DNA of 64,000 bases from Pseudomonas protegens (GTDB lineage Bacteria > Pseudomonadota > Gammaproteobacteria > Pseudomonadales > Pseudomonadaceae), in the NCBI RefSeq assembly GCF_013407925.2, contig NZ_CP060201.1, positions 1,736,001 through 1,800,000 on the forward strand. Direction: 5' to 3'. Each line of letters opens with the position of its first letter. Position 1 is the stretch's first letter. The notes under the pieces were generated by a model. It made no database searches. It was not told the origin of the DNA and worked only from the letters and a program-made list of their open reading frames with translations. The position numbers and the translations under genes were made by a program. Shown piece after piece: positions 26,753 to 35,759 of this stretch.

Positions 26753-27180
26753 TCTGAGCCCGGACCAGACTGCCAGGGCGCTACGCCGTCAGCGGCAGCG
26801 CGGCCCGATCTCTGCGGCCAGGAGCTGTTCCTGGCTCAGGACGGTGGCGTACTCGCCCTGCAGATTGGCCAGCGACATGGCATGCACCTCCTCGGCAGTG
26901 CGGGCCCGACCGGCCACGGAACGGGTCTGTACCCTGGTCGAGCAGGTCAATCCTGCCACCTGAGCATCACTCTGCAGGAGCCGGCTTGCCAGGACGGTGC
27001 AAGCCGATAAAACCTGTTCGCCGGCAAGCCGGCTCCTACGCGCTCTGGCCACTGTCGACGTACCGGCGCTGGCTATTTGCAGCACCATCAAGAAATACCT
27101 CCTGCCCCCGCTTGCGCGGCACTCGCCCGCTCACTAACGTAGCGCCTTTATCGACGTTACCCCCCCGCAGGAGCTTGACC
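26753..27180. other. 428-nt gap with a REPIN, no clear gene
   Basis: It holds the REPIN at 26974-27039 and the promoter region of the acylase. A minus-strand frame over 26789-27091 reads plausibly only near its C-terminus ([18 protein letters not shown]), and its N-terminal part is translated REP sequence, so I do not call it. Confidence 0.5.
26974..27039. repeat. REPIN, short-spacer form
   Basis: Arms GCAGGAGCCGGCTTGCC and GCCGGCAAGCCGGCTCCTAC flank a 29-nt spacer. The left arm is slightly degraded. Confidence 0.82.
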
Positions 27181-29610
27181 ATGGCCTCGCCAGCCCTTTC
27201 ACATTTTCTTCCCCGGCTCGGCGTTGCCGCGGCTGTGGCCGGTGCCTTGAGCCTGGCCGGTTGCCAGTCCTGGAACTCACAGAGCAGCCTGCCCCCGACG
27301 TCTGGCGTGCAGCCTCTCAAGGGCCTGGCGCAGAACGTCTCGGTGCGCCGCAACGCGGTGGGCGTGCCGCTGATCGAAAGCAGCAGCTTCCATGACGCGC
27401 TGTTCACCCTGGGCTACGTGCACGCCAGCGACCGCATCGGCGAAATGGTCACCCTGCGCCTGCTGGCCCAGGGCCGCCTGGCCGAGATGTACGGCGCCGA
27501 GGTGCTGGATGTCGACCGCCTGATGCGCGCGGTGAATCTGAAGAAAAGCGCCGACGAGCTATACAAGGCCTCGTCGCCACGGATCAAGCGCTTCTTCGAA
27601 GTCTACGCCCGGGGGGTCAACGCCTACCTGTTCCGCTATCGCGACAAGCTGCCGCCGGATCTGGCGGCGACTGGCTATACCCCCGAGTACTGGAAGGCCG
27701 AGGACTCGGCGCTGATCTTCTGCCTGCTGAATTTCGGCCAGTCCGCCAACCTGCTGGAAGAGATCAACGCCCTGGTCCTGGCGCAAAAGGTCGGCAGCGA
27801 CAAGCTGCCGTGGCTGACGCCGAGCTACCCCGATGAACCCTTGCCGCTGGCCGAGGCCGACAAACTCAAGGGGCTGAACCTCACCATTCCCGGGCTGAAC
27901 GAAGTCAGCCGTGCCGCCAACCGCATGGCCCAGCTCAACAGCCTGGGCGTGCGCGGCGGCAGCAACCTGGCCATCGCCCCGCAGCGCAGCCGCACCGGCC
28001 GCAGCCTGCTGGCCGTCGACAGCCACCTGCCCGCCTGGTACTACGCGCAGATCCGCGCACCGAAGTACCAGGCCGCCGGTGCCTCCATCGCCGGTTTGCC
28101 AGCGATTCTCCAGGGCTTCAACGGCAAGGTGGCCTGGAGCCTGAGTTCGGTGGAAGGCGACAACCAGGACCTGTTCCTGGAGAAACTCAAACGCCAGGGC
28201 AACGCCCTGTACTACCAGAACAACGGTAAATGGCAGCCGGTGGCCGTGCGCAACGAAACCTATTTCGTCAAAGGCCAGCGGCCGATTCGCGAAGCGGTGT
28301 ATGAAACCCGCCACGGCCCGTTGCTCAACAGCGCCCTGGGCGCGGCTTCGGGCAGCGGTTTCGGCCTGGCCCTGCAAACGCCGGAGCTCAAGGACGACAA
28401 GACCCTGGACGCCTTCTTCGACCTGTCCCGGGCGCAGAACGTCGAGAAAGCCTCGGACGCCAGCCGGGAAATCCGCGCCATCGCCCTGAACATGGTGTTC
28501 GCCGATGCCAGCAACATCGGCTGGCAGGTCACCGGGCGCTTCCCCAACCGTCGCGAAGGCGAAGGCCTGCTGCCTTCCCCGGGCTGGGACGGCCGCTACG
28601 ACTGGGACGGCTACGCCGACCCGATGCTCCACCCCTATGACCAGGACCCGCCCCAGGGCTGGATCGCCACCGCCAACCAGCGGGTGATTTCCCGCGGCTA
28701 CGGCATGCAGTTGTCCAACTCCTGGCAGGCCCCGGAACGGGCCGAGCGCATGGCCGAACTGGCCTCCAGCGGCAAGCAGGACAACCGCAGCCTGATCGCC
28801 CTGCAATACGACCAGAGCACCCTGTTCGCCGCCAAGCTGAAGAAGATGTTCGAAGCCCCGGGCATGGCTCAATCACTGAAGAAGGCCATCGAGGCATTGC
28901 CCGATGCCGACCGCGCCAAGGCCCGGGAGGCCTACAGCCGCCTGCTGGCGTTCGATGGCAAGGTCACTGCCGGCTCAGCCGACGCGGCGCTGTACGAATT
29001 GTTCCTGCAGGAAAGCGCCAAGCAGATCTTCCTCGACAAACTGGGCCCGGAATCCGGCAGCGCCTGGCAGGCCTTCGTCGCCAACGGCAACCTGTCCTAC
29101 TCAGCCCAGGCCGACCACCTGCTGGGTCAGGAAGACAGCCCGTTCTGGGACGATTCGCGCAGCGCGCAAAAGGAAGACAAACCGGCGATCCTCGCCCGCA
29201 GCCTGGTGGCAGCCATCAATGCCGGCGAGCAACTGCTGGGAGCCGACCGCAAGGCCTGGCAATGGGGCAAGCTGCACAGCTACTCATGGACCAGCAGCAG
29301 TGGCCGGCAGATCCGCGCCCCGATGCAGGCCGGAGGCGATCACAACACCCTCAACAGCGCCGCTTACCATTGGGGGCAGGACTTCGTCATCCGCGACACC
29401 CCGGCCCTGCGCTTGATCGTGGATTTCGGCCTCAGCGAACCCTTGATGGGCCTCAACAGCAGCGGCCAGTCCGGCAACCCGGCAAGCCCGAACTACGCCA
29501 ATGGCATCGACGGCTGGCTCAAGGCCCAATACCTGAGCCTGCCGATGCAGCCGCAGAACTTCGAGCGCAGCTACGGCAAGACCCGCCTGACCCTGGTTCC
29601 GGGCAAGTAA
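27181..29610 (+). CDS. Penicillin-acylase-family N-terminal nucleophile hydrolase, QuiP-like
   Basis: An 809-residue exported acylase most like QuiP, the acyl-homoserine-lactone acylase of P. aeruginosa. It has a lipoprotein-like N-terminus (SLAGCQS), an alpha-subunit with [20 protein letters not shown], then the autoprocessing junction G-G-Ser261-Asn, where Ser would be the new N-terminal nucleophile. The strong C-terminal block [25 protein letters not shown] is conserved. Oddities: the residues after the nucleophile read SNLAIAP instead of the usual SNxWAIAP, and the following HLP segment and a region near residue 725 appear shorter than in QuiP. Processing and AHL activity are therefore uncertain. 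Confidence 0.85.
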   Translation: MASPALSHFLPRLGVAAAVAGALSLAGCQSWNSQSSLPPTSGVQPLKGLAQNVSVRRNAVGVPLIESSSFHDALFTLGYVHASDRIGEMVTLRLLAQGRLAEMYGAEVLDVDRLMRAVNLKKSADELYKASSPRIKRFFEVYARGVNAYLFRYRDKLPPDLAATGYTPEYWKAEDSALIFCLLNFGQSANLLEEINALVLAQKVGSDKLPWLTPSYPDEPLPLAEADKLKGLNLTIPGLNEVSRAANRMAQLNSLGVRGGSNLAIAPQRSRTGRSLLAVDSHLPAWYYAQIRAPKYQAAGASIAGLPAILQGFNGKVAWSLSSVEGDNQDLFLEKLKRQGNALYYQNNGKWQPVAVRNETYFVKGQRPIREAVYETRHGPLLNSALGAASGSGFGLALQTPELKDDKTLDAFFDLSRAQNVEKASDASREIRAIALNMVFADASNIGWQVTGRFPNRREGEGLLPSPGWDGRYDWDGYADPMLHPYDQDPPQGWIATANQRVISRGYGMQLSNSWQAPERAERMAELASSGKQDNRSLIALQYDQSTLFAAKLKKMFEAPGMAQSLKKAIEALPDADRAKAREAYSRLLAFDGKVTAGSADAALYELFLQESAKQIFLDKLGPESGSAWQAFVANGNLSYSAQADHLLGQEDSPFWDDSRSAQKEDKPAILARSLVAAINAGEQLLGADRKAWQWGKLHSYSWTSSSGRQIRAPMQAGGDHNTLNSAAYHWGQDFVIRDTPALRLIVDFGLSEPLMGLNSSGQSGNPASPNYANGIDGWLKAQYLSLPMQPQNFERSYGKTRLTLVPGK

Positions 29611-29941
29611 GCGCCCGACACTCTGCCACCCGCTTGCCCATCCGGTGCAAGCGGGCCTGCCCCAAAACGAACAACCCGCCCCCGCCGCCTGCGCTACGCC
29701 CCAGCGTGATCCCCAAGCCAGCGCCTCCGGCGATCGACTGTGCACCTTGCACCCTATTGGCGCCCGCGCCAAAACACGCCCCATTTCAGCGCGCGCCAGC
29801 CCTGAAGCCGGCACCCCAAGGGTTTTAAAACACTTGTTCGGGACTCTGGTTCGGAAATTGCTACTTTCAATATGTCTTATGCGTTCCAGTAACAGTACTC
29901 ATGCGCCACAAGCGCTCATATTGGTTCTTAGGGATTGAATA
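29611..29941. other. 331-nt intergenic region before the aot-like operon
   Basis: A perfect 9-bp hairpin CCCGCTTGC / GCAAGCGGG at 29629-29655 lies just after the acylase and may end its transcript without a T tract. The rest is the likely promoter and leader of the transporter operon. No gene is seen. Confidence 0.5.
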
Positions 29942-30724
29942 ATGAAAAAAGCATTGCTGACCCTTTCCGCACTGGCTCTCTGCATGGCCGCCGGCTCCGC
30001 GCTGGCCAAGGAATACAAGGAACTGCGCTTTGGCGTCGACCCGTCCTATGCACCCTTCGAATCCAAGGCCGCCGACGGCAGCCTGGTGGGCTTCGACATC
30101 GACCTGGGCAATGCCATCTGCGCTGAGCTGAAGGTCAAGTGCAAATGGGTCGAAAGTGACTTCGACGGCATGATTCCCGGCCTCAAAGCCAACAAGTTCG
30201 ACGGTGTGATCTCTTCCATGACCGTGACCCCGGCCCGCGAAAAAGTCATCGATTTCTCCAGCGAGCTGTTCTCCGGTCCCACCTCGTTCGTGTTCAAGAA
30301 GGGCTCGGGCCTGAGCGCAGACACCGCCTCGCTCAAGGGCAAGACCGTGGGCTATGAGCAGGGCACCATTCAGGAAGCCTATGCCAAGGCCGTACTGGAC
30401 AAGGCCGGGGTCAAGACCCAGGCCTATCAGAACCAGGACCAGGTCTACGCCGACCTGACTTCCGGGCGCCTCGACGCCTCGATCCAGGACATGCTGCAAG
30501 CCGAGCTGGGCTTCCTCAAATCGCCACAGGGCGCGGACTACGAAGTCAGCAAGCCGGTGGAAGACCCCCTGCTGCCGGCCAAGACCGCCGTCGGTATCTC
30601 GAAAGGTAACAAAGAGCTGAAAGCGCTCCTGGATAAAGGTATCAAAGCGTTACACGATGATGGCACCTACGCCACCATCCAGAAAAAACACTTCGGTGAC
30701 CTGAACCTCTACAGCGGTAAATAA
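29942..30724 (+). CDS. Basic amino acid ABC transporter periplasmic binding protein (AotJ/HisJ-like)
   Basis: A 260-residue solute-binding protein with a clear signal peptide (MKKALLTLSALALCMAAGSALA). It has the cluster 3 signature LRFGVDPSYAPFESKAADGSLVGFDIDLG. Arg/ornithine/Lys/His is the expected ligand class from the AotJ/ArgT likeness. The following genes match the aotJQMOP order of P. aeruginosa, but argR is absent after the last gene, so this may be a paralogue of the arginine operon. Confidence 0.88.
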   Translation: MKKALLTLSALALCMAAGSALAKEYKELRFGVDPSYAPFESKAADGSLVGFDIDLGNAICAELKVKCKWVESDFDGMIPGLKANKFDGVISSMTVTPAREKVIDFSSELFSGPTSFVFKKGSGLSADTASLKGKTVGYEQGTIQEAYAKAVLDKAGVKTQAYQNQDQVYADLTSGRLDASIQDMLQAELGFLKSPQGADYEVSKPVEDPLLPAKTAVGISKGNKELKALLDKGIKALHDDGTYATIQKKHFGDLNLYSGK

Positions 30725-30730
30725 CCGGTC

Positions 30731-30760
30731 GGCGCCCATCTTCGATGGGCGCCTTTTTTA
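30731..30760 (+). terminator. Intra-operon terminator/attenuator between binding protein and permease
   Basis: A perfect 10-bp stem GGCGCCCATC / GATGGGCGCC with a 3-nt loop is followed by six T. Placed after the binding protein gene, it would reduce permease expression relative to the binding protein. Confidence 0.85.
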
Positions 30761-30780
30761 TCGCGACGGGTCACTGATCG

Positions 30781-31509
30781 ATGCTCGAAGAACTTCTAAA
30801 AAACCTGGGGCTTTCCGCCTTCAGCCTGAAGGGTTTCGGCCCCCTGCTGCTGGAAGGCACCTGGATGACCATCAAATTGTCGGTGTTGTCGCTCCTGGTC
30901 AGCGTCCTGCTCGGCCTGATCGGCGCCAGCGCCAAACTCTCCAGCCTGGCCTTGCTGCGGGTTCCGGCCCAGCTCTACACCACCCTGATCCGCGGCGTGC
31001 CGGACCTGGTGCTGATGCTGCTGATTTTCTACAGCCTGCAGACCTGGCTGACCTCCTTCACCGATTTCATGGAGTGGGAATACATCGAGATCAACCCCTT
31101 CAGCGCCGGGGTGATCACCCTGGGCTTCATCTATGGCGCCTACTTCACCGAAACCTTTCGCGGGGCGATCCTGGCGGTGCCCCGGGGCCAGGTGGAAGCG
31201 GCCACCGCCTATGGCCTCAAACGCGGCCAGCGCTTTCGCTTCGTGGTCTTCCCGCAGATGATGCGCTTCGCCCTGCCGGGCATCGGCAACAACTGGATGG
31301 TGATGCTCAAGGCCACGGCCCTGGTGTCGATCATCGGCCTGGCCGACCTGGTCAAGGCCGCCCAGGACGCCGGCAAGAGCACCTATCAGCTGTTCTACTT
31401 TCTGGTCCTGGCGGCGCTGATCTACCTGTTGATCACCAGCGCCTCCAACGTTGTCCTGCGCAAGCTTGAACGGCGTTACGCCGCCGGCGCCCGGGAGGCC
31501 GTGCGATGA
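30781..31509 (+). CDS. Basic amino acid ABC transporter permease (AotQ/HisQ-like)
   Basis: A 242-residue inner-membrane permease with about five helices. It carries the EAA loop of the family (EAATAYGLKRGQRFRFVVFPQMMRFALPGIGN). The N-terminal LLEGTWMTIKLSVLSLLVSVLLGLIGA matches HisQ-type subunits. It overlaps the next permease by 4 nt (ATGA). Confidence 0.9.
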   Translation: MLEELLKNLGLSAFSLKGFGPLLLEGTWMTIKLSVLSLLVSVLLGLIGASAKLSSLALLRVPAQLYTTLIRGVPDLVLMLLIFYSLQTWLTSFTDFMEWEYIEINPFSAGVITLGFIYGAYFTETFRGAILAVPRGQVEAATAYGLKRGQRFRFVVFPQMMRFALPGIGNNWMVMLKATALVSIIGLADLVKAAQDAGKSTYQLFYFLVLAALIYLLITSASNVVLRKLERRYAAGAREAVR

Positions 31510-32216
31510 TCGAACTCCTGCAGGAATACTGGCGTCCCTTCCTTTACAGCGACGGTTACCACATGACCGGGCTGGCCATGACCATGTGGCTGCTCACAGC
31601 GTCGATCTGCATTGGCTTTCTGGTGTCGATCCCGCTGTCCATCGCCCGGGTTTCACCCAAGCGCTACATCCGCTGGCCGGTGCAGTTCTACACCTACCTG
31701 TTTCGCGGCACGCCGCTCTATATCCAGTTGCTGATCTGCTACACCGGGATCTACAGCATCGCCGCGATCCGCGCGCAACCGCTGCTGGATGCGTTCTTTC
31801 GCGACGCGATGAACTGCACCATCCTCGCCTTCGCCCTGAACACCTGTGCCTACACCACGGAAATTTTCGCCGGGGCGATCCGCAGCATGGCCCACGGCGA
31901 AGTCGAAGCGGCCAAGGCCTACGGCCTGAGCGGCTGGAAGCTGTATGCCTACGTGATCATGCCCTCGGCCCTGCGCCGCTCGCTGCCTTACTACAGCAAC
32001 GAAGTGATCCTGATGCTGCACTCCACCACGGTGGCCTTCACCGCGACCATTCCCGACATTCTGAAAATCGCCCGGGACGCCAACTCGGCGACCTTCCTGA
32101 CCTTTCAGTCGTTCGGTATTGCCGCCCTCATCTACCTGTGCGTGACCTTCACCCTGGTGGGTCTGTTCCGTCTCGCCGAGCGCCGCTGGCTGGCCTTTCT
32201 CGGACCGACCCACTAG
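31506..32216 (+). CDS. Basic amino acid ABC transporter permease (AotM/HisM-like)
   Basis: A 236-residue second permease, with FRGTPLYIQLLICYTGIYS and an EAA loop GEVEAAKAYGLSGWKLYAYVIMPSALRRSLPYYSN. The start overlaps the stop of the preceding permease. It pairs with it to form the membrane channel. Confidence 0.9.
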   Translation: MIELLQEYWRPFLYSDGYHMTGLAMTMWLLTASICIGFLVSIPLSIARVSPKRYIRWPVQFYTYLFRGTPLYIQLLICYTGIYSIAAIRAQPLLDAFFRDAMNCTILAFALNTCAYTTEIFAGAIRSMAHGEVEAAKAYGLSGWKLYAYVIMPSALRRSLPYYSNEVILMLHSTTVAFTATIPDILKIARDANSATFLTFQSFGIAALIYLCVTFTLVGLFRLAERRWLAFLGPTH

Positions 32217-32240
32217 GACTTGCAGCAGGAAAAACCGTCA

Positions 32241-33359
32241 ATGCGCCACGAGATCCACGACCTGATCGCCCCCCTGCCGGGCACCGCGCGCCAGGTCCAC
32301 AGCTTTCATTTCGGCCCCGCCCAGGCCCCGGGCAAGATCTACATCCAGTCCTCCCTGCATGCCGATGAACTGCCCGGCATGCTGGTGGCCTGGCACCTCA
32401 AGCAGCGCCTGACGGAACTGGAAGCCGAAGGTCGCCTGCGGCATGCAATCGCTCTGGTGCCGGTGGCCAACCCGGTAGGCCTGGAACAGATACTGATGGA
32501 CGTGCCCCTGGGTCGCTATCAGTTGGAGAGCGGGCAGAACTTCAATCGCGGCTTCGTCGATCTCAGCGAAGAGGTGGGCAACGCCGTCGAAGGACTGCTC
32601 AATCACGATCCCCAGCACAACCTCGGTCTGGTGCGCCGGCACCTGGCCGACGCCCTGGCCCGGCAACGACCCGAGACGCAACTGCAATCCCTGCGCCTGA
32701 CCCTGCAACGGCTGGCCTGCGACGCCGACATGGTGCTGGACCTGCACTGCGACTTCGAAGCCGTGGCGCACCTGTACACCACCCCCCAAGCCTGGCCACA
32801 GGTCGAGCCCCTGGCCCGCTACATCGGCGCCCAAGCCTGCCTGCTGGCCACCGACTCGGCGGCCTGGTCGTTCGATGAATGCTTCAGTCTGCTGTGGTGG
32901 CAACTGCAACAGCGCTTCGGCGAACGCTTTGCCATTCCCACGGGCAGCTTTGCGGTCACCGTCGAACTGCGCGGCCAAGGCGACGTCAATCATGACCTGG
33001 CCCGTCTCGACTGCCAGGCCATGCTGGATTACCTGACCCATGTCGGCGCCATCGCCGCCGAGGCGCCGCCCTTGCCTGAGCTGCCCTTCCCGGCCACGCC
33101 GCTGGCGGGAGTGGAACCGCTAGCAACGCCGGTGGGCGGGCTGCTGGTGTTCACCGCACTGCCGGGGCAATACCTGCAAGCCGGACAGCAGGTGGCTGAA
33201 ATCATCGACCCGATCCACGACCGGGTCACCCCTATCCATTGCAACAACGCCGGGCTCCTGTACGCCCGCTCGCTGCGGCGCATGGCCACCGCCGGCATGG
33301 TGATCGCCCATGTCGCCGGCCGCGAAGCCTATCGCAGCGGCTATCTACTTTCGCCTTGA
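32241..33359 (+). CDS. Succinylglutamate desuccinylase/aspartoacylase-family protein (AotO-like)
   Basis: A 372-residue zinc carboxypeptidase-like (M14 superfamily) protein inside the transporter operon. Probable zinc ligands are His40 and Glu43 in QSSLHADELPG and the His of LDLHCDFEAVAH. The C-terminal beta domain holds GGLLVFTALPGQYLQAGQQVAEI. AotO of P. aeruginosa sits at the same operon place and is dispensable for uptake there. A deacylase for imported N-acyl amino acids is a possible role, but this is inference. ATG 32241 is chosen over a TTG at 32220. Confidence 0.85.
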   Translation: MRHEIHDLIAPLPGTARQVHSFHFGPAQAPGKIYIQSSLHADELPGMLVAWHLKQRLTELEAEGRLRHAIALVPVANPVGLEQILMDVPLGRYQLESGQNFNRGFVDLSEEVGNAVEGLLNHDPQHNLGLVRRHLADALARQRPETQLQSLRLTLQRLACDADMVLDLHCDFEAVAHLYTTPQAWPQVEPLARYIGAQACLLATDSAAWSFDECFSLLWWQLQQRFGERFAIPTGSFAVTVELRGQGDVNHDLARLDCQAMLDYLTHVGAIAAEAPPLPELPFPATPLAGVEPLATPVGGLLVFTALPGQYLQAGQQVAEIIDPIHDRVTPIHCNNAGLLYARSLRRMATAGMVIAHVAGREAYRSGYLLSP

Positions 33360-33373
33360 GGATGCAAGCCACC

Positions 33374-34138
33374 ATGTACAAATTGACCGTTGAAGGCCTG
33401 CACAAATGCTATGGCGACAATGAAGTGCTCAAAGGTGTGTCTCTGAAGGCCAAGACCGGCGACGTGATCAGCCTGATCGGCGCCAGCGGCTCGGGTAAAA
33501 GCACCTTCCTGCGCTGCATCAACTTTCTCGAAACCCCGGACGACGGCGCCATGAGCCTGGATGGCCAGCCGATCCGCATGGTCAGCGATCGTCACGGCAT
33601 GCACGTGGCCGACCCGGCCGAGCTGCAGCGGATCCGCACGCGCCTGGCGATGGTGTTCCAGCATTTCAACCTGTGGAGCCACATGACCGTGCTGGAAAAC
33701 ATCACCATGGCCCCGCGCCGGGTGCTGGGGGTCAGTACCAAGGAGGCCGAGGAGCGCGCCCGGCGCTATCTGGACAAGGTCGGCCTGCCGGCCCGGGTCG
33801 CCGGCCAGTACCCGGCCTTCCTGTCCGGCGGCCAGCAACAGCGGGTGGCCATCGCCCGGGCATTGGCCATGGAACCGGAGGTCATGCTGTTCGACGAACC
33901 GACCTCGGCCCTGGACCCGGAGCTGGTGGGCGAGGTGCTCAAGGTGATCCAGGGCCTGGCCGAAGAAGGCCGGACCATGATCATGGTCACCCACGAGATG
34001 AGCTTTGCACGCAAGGTGTCGAGCCAGGTGCTGTTTCTGCACAAGGGCCTGGTGGAAGAGGAAGGCGCCCCGGAGGAGGTGCTGGGTCACCCGAAAAGCG
34101 AGCGCCTGCAGCAGTTTCTCAGCGGCAACCTGAAGTAG
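33374..34138 (+). CDS. Basic amino acid ABC transporter ATPase (AotP/HisP-like)
   Basis: A 254-residue ABC ATPase. Visible motifs: Walker A GASGSGKST, the HisP-type insertion ADPAELQRIRTRLAMVFQHFNLWSHMTVLEN, signature LSGGQQQRVAIARAL, Walker B VMLFDEPTSALDPELVGEV, and switch MVTHEMSFA. ATG 33374 (MYKLTVEGLHKCYG) matches the family N-terminus; ATG 33362 sits right on the GAGG ribosome site and is less likely. It is the last gene of the operon. Confidence 0.9.
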   Translation: MYKLTVEGLHKCYGDNEVLKGVSLKAKTGDVISLIGASGSGKSTFLRCINFLETPDDGAMSLDGQPIRMVSDRHGMHVADPAELQRIRTRLAMVFQHFNLWSHMTVLENITMAPRRVLGVSTKEAEERARRYLDKVGLPARVAGQYPAFLSGGQQQRVAIARALAMEPEVMLFDEPTSALDPELVGEVLKVIQGLAEEGRTMIMVTHEMSFARKVSSQVLFLHKGLVEEEGAPEEVLGHPKSERLQQFLSGNLK

Positions 34139-34207
34139 CGAACACCCATAATGCCCCCGTCCGCACCGATGTGCCGCGGGCGGGGCGTCGAGCGGCGACG
34201 GGAAGGT

Positions 34208-34420
34208 TCAGGCCACGGGCGCGGGTGGCGGCTCGTCGGGCAAGGTCGGCTCGCCTGGTTCCTGGGGTTCGAGGGGTTGCGGGGTATCCGGGTCGGGCTG
34301 ACCGGGAATGCCACCCGCCATCTCGACGCTGGGATGAGCCAGCAGGGTCCAGGCCAAGAGCCCGACCTGATTGGGTTCCAGCTTGGCCAAGGTGGCGCTG
34401 ATTCGCGGATCTATCTTCAT
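34208..34420 (-). CDS. Small hypothetical protein with Pro-rich tail
   Basis: A 70-residue product: a short helical start (MKIDPRISATLAKLEPNQVGLLAWTLLAHPS), then an acidic Pro-rich tail with repeated DxPxPxEP units to the end. GGAG lies 6-7 nt before the ATG. It is oriented towards the ABC operon. No family is recognised. Confidence 0.6.
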   Translation of the reverse strand: MKIDPRISATLAKLEPNQVGLLAWTLLAHPSVEMAGGIPGQPDPDTPQPLEPQEPGEPTLPDEPPPAPVA

Positions 34421-34525
34421 GGGGCACTCCTGAGCGGGGCCCGGCATGCCTCGCGCATACCGGAAATACACCCAATAGAGTGTGGGTCCGCTCAGGAATT
34501 CCCGCTATTTGTCAGACGGACGCAC

Positions 34526-35092
34526 TCAGGTGCGCGGCAGGGTTACGCCACGCTGGCCCTGGTACTTGCCACCGCGGTCCTTGTAGGACACTTCGCACTC
34601 TTCGTCCGACTCCAGGAACAGCATCTGCGCCACGCCTTCGTTGGCGTAGATCTTCGCCGGCAAGGTGGTGGTGTTGGAGAATTCCAGGGTCACGTGGCCT
34701 TCCCACTCGGGTTCCAGCGGGGTCACGTTGACGATGATGCCGCACCGGGCATAGGTGCTCTTGCCCAGGCAGATGGTCAGTACGTTGCGCGGAATGCGGA
34801 AGTACTCGACGGTGCGGGCCAGGGCAAAGGAGTTCGGCGGGATGATGCAGACGTCGCTCTTGATGTCGACGAAGCTCTTTTCATCGAAGTTCTTCGGATC
34901 GACGGTGGCCGAATTGATGTTGGTGAACACCTTGAATTCATCGGCGCAACGCACGTCGTAGCCGTAGCTCGACACCCCGAAGGAGATCAGCCGATCCGGG
35001 CCTTCGCCACGCATCTGGCGCTCTACGAAGGGCTCGATCATGCCGTGCTCTTGCGCCATGCGGCGAATCCACTTGTCCGATTTGATGCTCAT
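34526..35092 (-). CDS. dcd: dCTP deaminase Dcd
   Basis: A 188-residue enzyme converting dCTP to dUTP for thymidylate synthesis, with the trimeric dUTPase-like fold. Visible blocks: [16 protein letters not shown], the catalytic-type segment [33 protein letters not shown], and the C-terminal [18 protein letters not shown]. The length is standard. It is a single gene. Confidence 0.96.
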   Translation of the reverse strand: MSIKSDKWIRRMAQEHGMIEPFVERQMRGEGPDRLISFGVSSYGYDVRCADEFKVFTNINSATVDPKNFDEKSFVDIKSDVCIIPPNSFALARTVEYFRIPRNVLTICLGKSTYARCGIIVNVTPLEPEWEGHVTLEFSNTTTLPAKIYANEGVAQMLFLESDEECEVSYKDRGGKYQGQRGVTLPRT

Positions 35093-35443
35093 GGCGGGTG
35101 TCCTGAAATAGCGAGGTGAAAAAAACGGTCAGGCATCTTACCGGGGCGCGGGGTCGGGTTCAAAGTCCGGGGCGTTTTTCTCGCCTGACACCAGGTTTTT
35201 CAAGGGTTCGGCGACGAACGACGGGCCGTCAGTCACGAAAACCGAGAAACCTTGGCTCTAGCCATTGGCACGTTCAGGAAAAAGGGTTAAGGTGGCGCCA
35301 CTGTGCTGCTTGTGTCACTGAGAATCTCTACACGATGTTGAATTTCGATCCAACCATCTCCAAGAATTTTTCCTGCTCTTTGCACTCAGTCTCGGCCAGG
35401 GCTTTTCCTGAGTCGCAGTTAACTTTGTCCAAGGAGATACACC
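35093..35443. other. 351-nt region: dcd promoter and long 5' leader of the cold shock gene
   Basis: Divergent genes flank this stretch. The part from about 35300 to 35443 reads as an A/T- and pyrimidine-rich leader ending in AAGGAGATACACC before the cold shock gene, as is usual for csp mRNAs with temperature-sensitive 5' UTRs. No exact cold-box was identified. Confidence 0.5.
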
Positions 35444-35653
35444 ATGTCTAATCGCCAAACCGGTACCGTTAAGTGGTTCAACGATGAAAAAGGCTTCGGC
35501 TTCATCACTCCACAATCCGGTGACGACCTGTTCGTACACTTCAAAGCTATCCAATCCGACGGCTTCAAAAGCCTGAAAGAAGGCCAACAGGTTTCTTTCA
35601 TCGCTACCCGCGGTCAGAAAGGCATGCAAGCTGAAGAAGTACAAGTTATCTAA
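35444..35653 (+). CDS. CspA-family cold shock RNA chaperone
   Basis: A 69-residue OB-fold protein with RNP1 KGFGFITP and RNP2 DLFVHF, starting [26 protein letters not shown] is 8 nt upstream. It is one of several csp paralogues normal for Pseudomonas. A strong terminator follows. Confidence 0.95.
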   Translation: MSNRQTGTVKWFNDEKGFGFITPQSGDDLFVHFKAIQSDGFKSLKEGQQVSFIATRGQKGMQAEEVQVI

Positions 35654-35669
35654 CTTGTACTGATCCAGT

Positions 35670-35703
35670 AAAAAGCCCCGCCCTCAACAGCGGGGCTTTT
35701 TTG
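35670..35703 (+). terminator. Terminator of the cold shock gene
   Basis: AAAAGCCCCG / CGGGGCTTTT stem with an 11-nt loop and T tract. It can also serve the convergent DUF481 gene. Confidence 0.88.
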
Positions 35704-35759
35704 TGCCCGGTGTTTTTTTGTCGGCACCCTCACGAGAAAGGCGCCCGGGCCACCCAGGG

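Noticed and set aside
26789..27091. 100-codon minus-strand frame in the gap before the acylase
   Set aside because: Its N-terminal half is translated REPIN sequence. The C-terminal 30 residues look slightly protein-like but there is no ribosome site or homologue I recognise.
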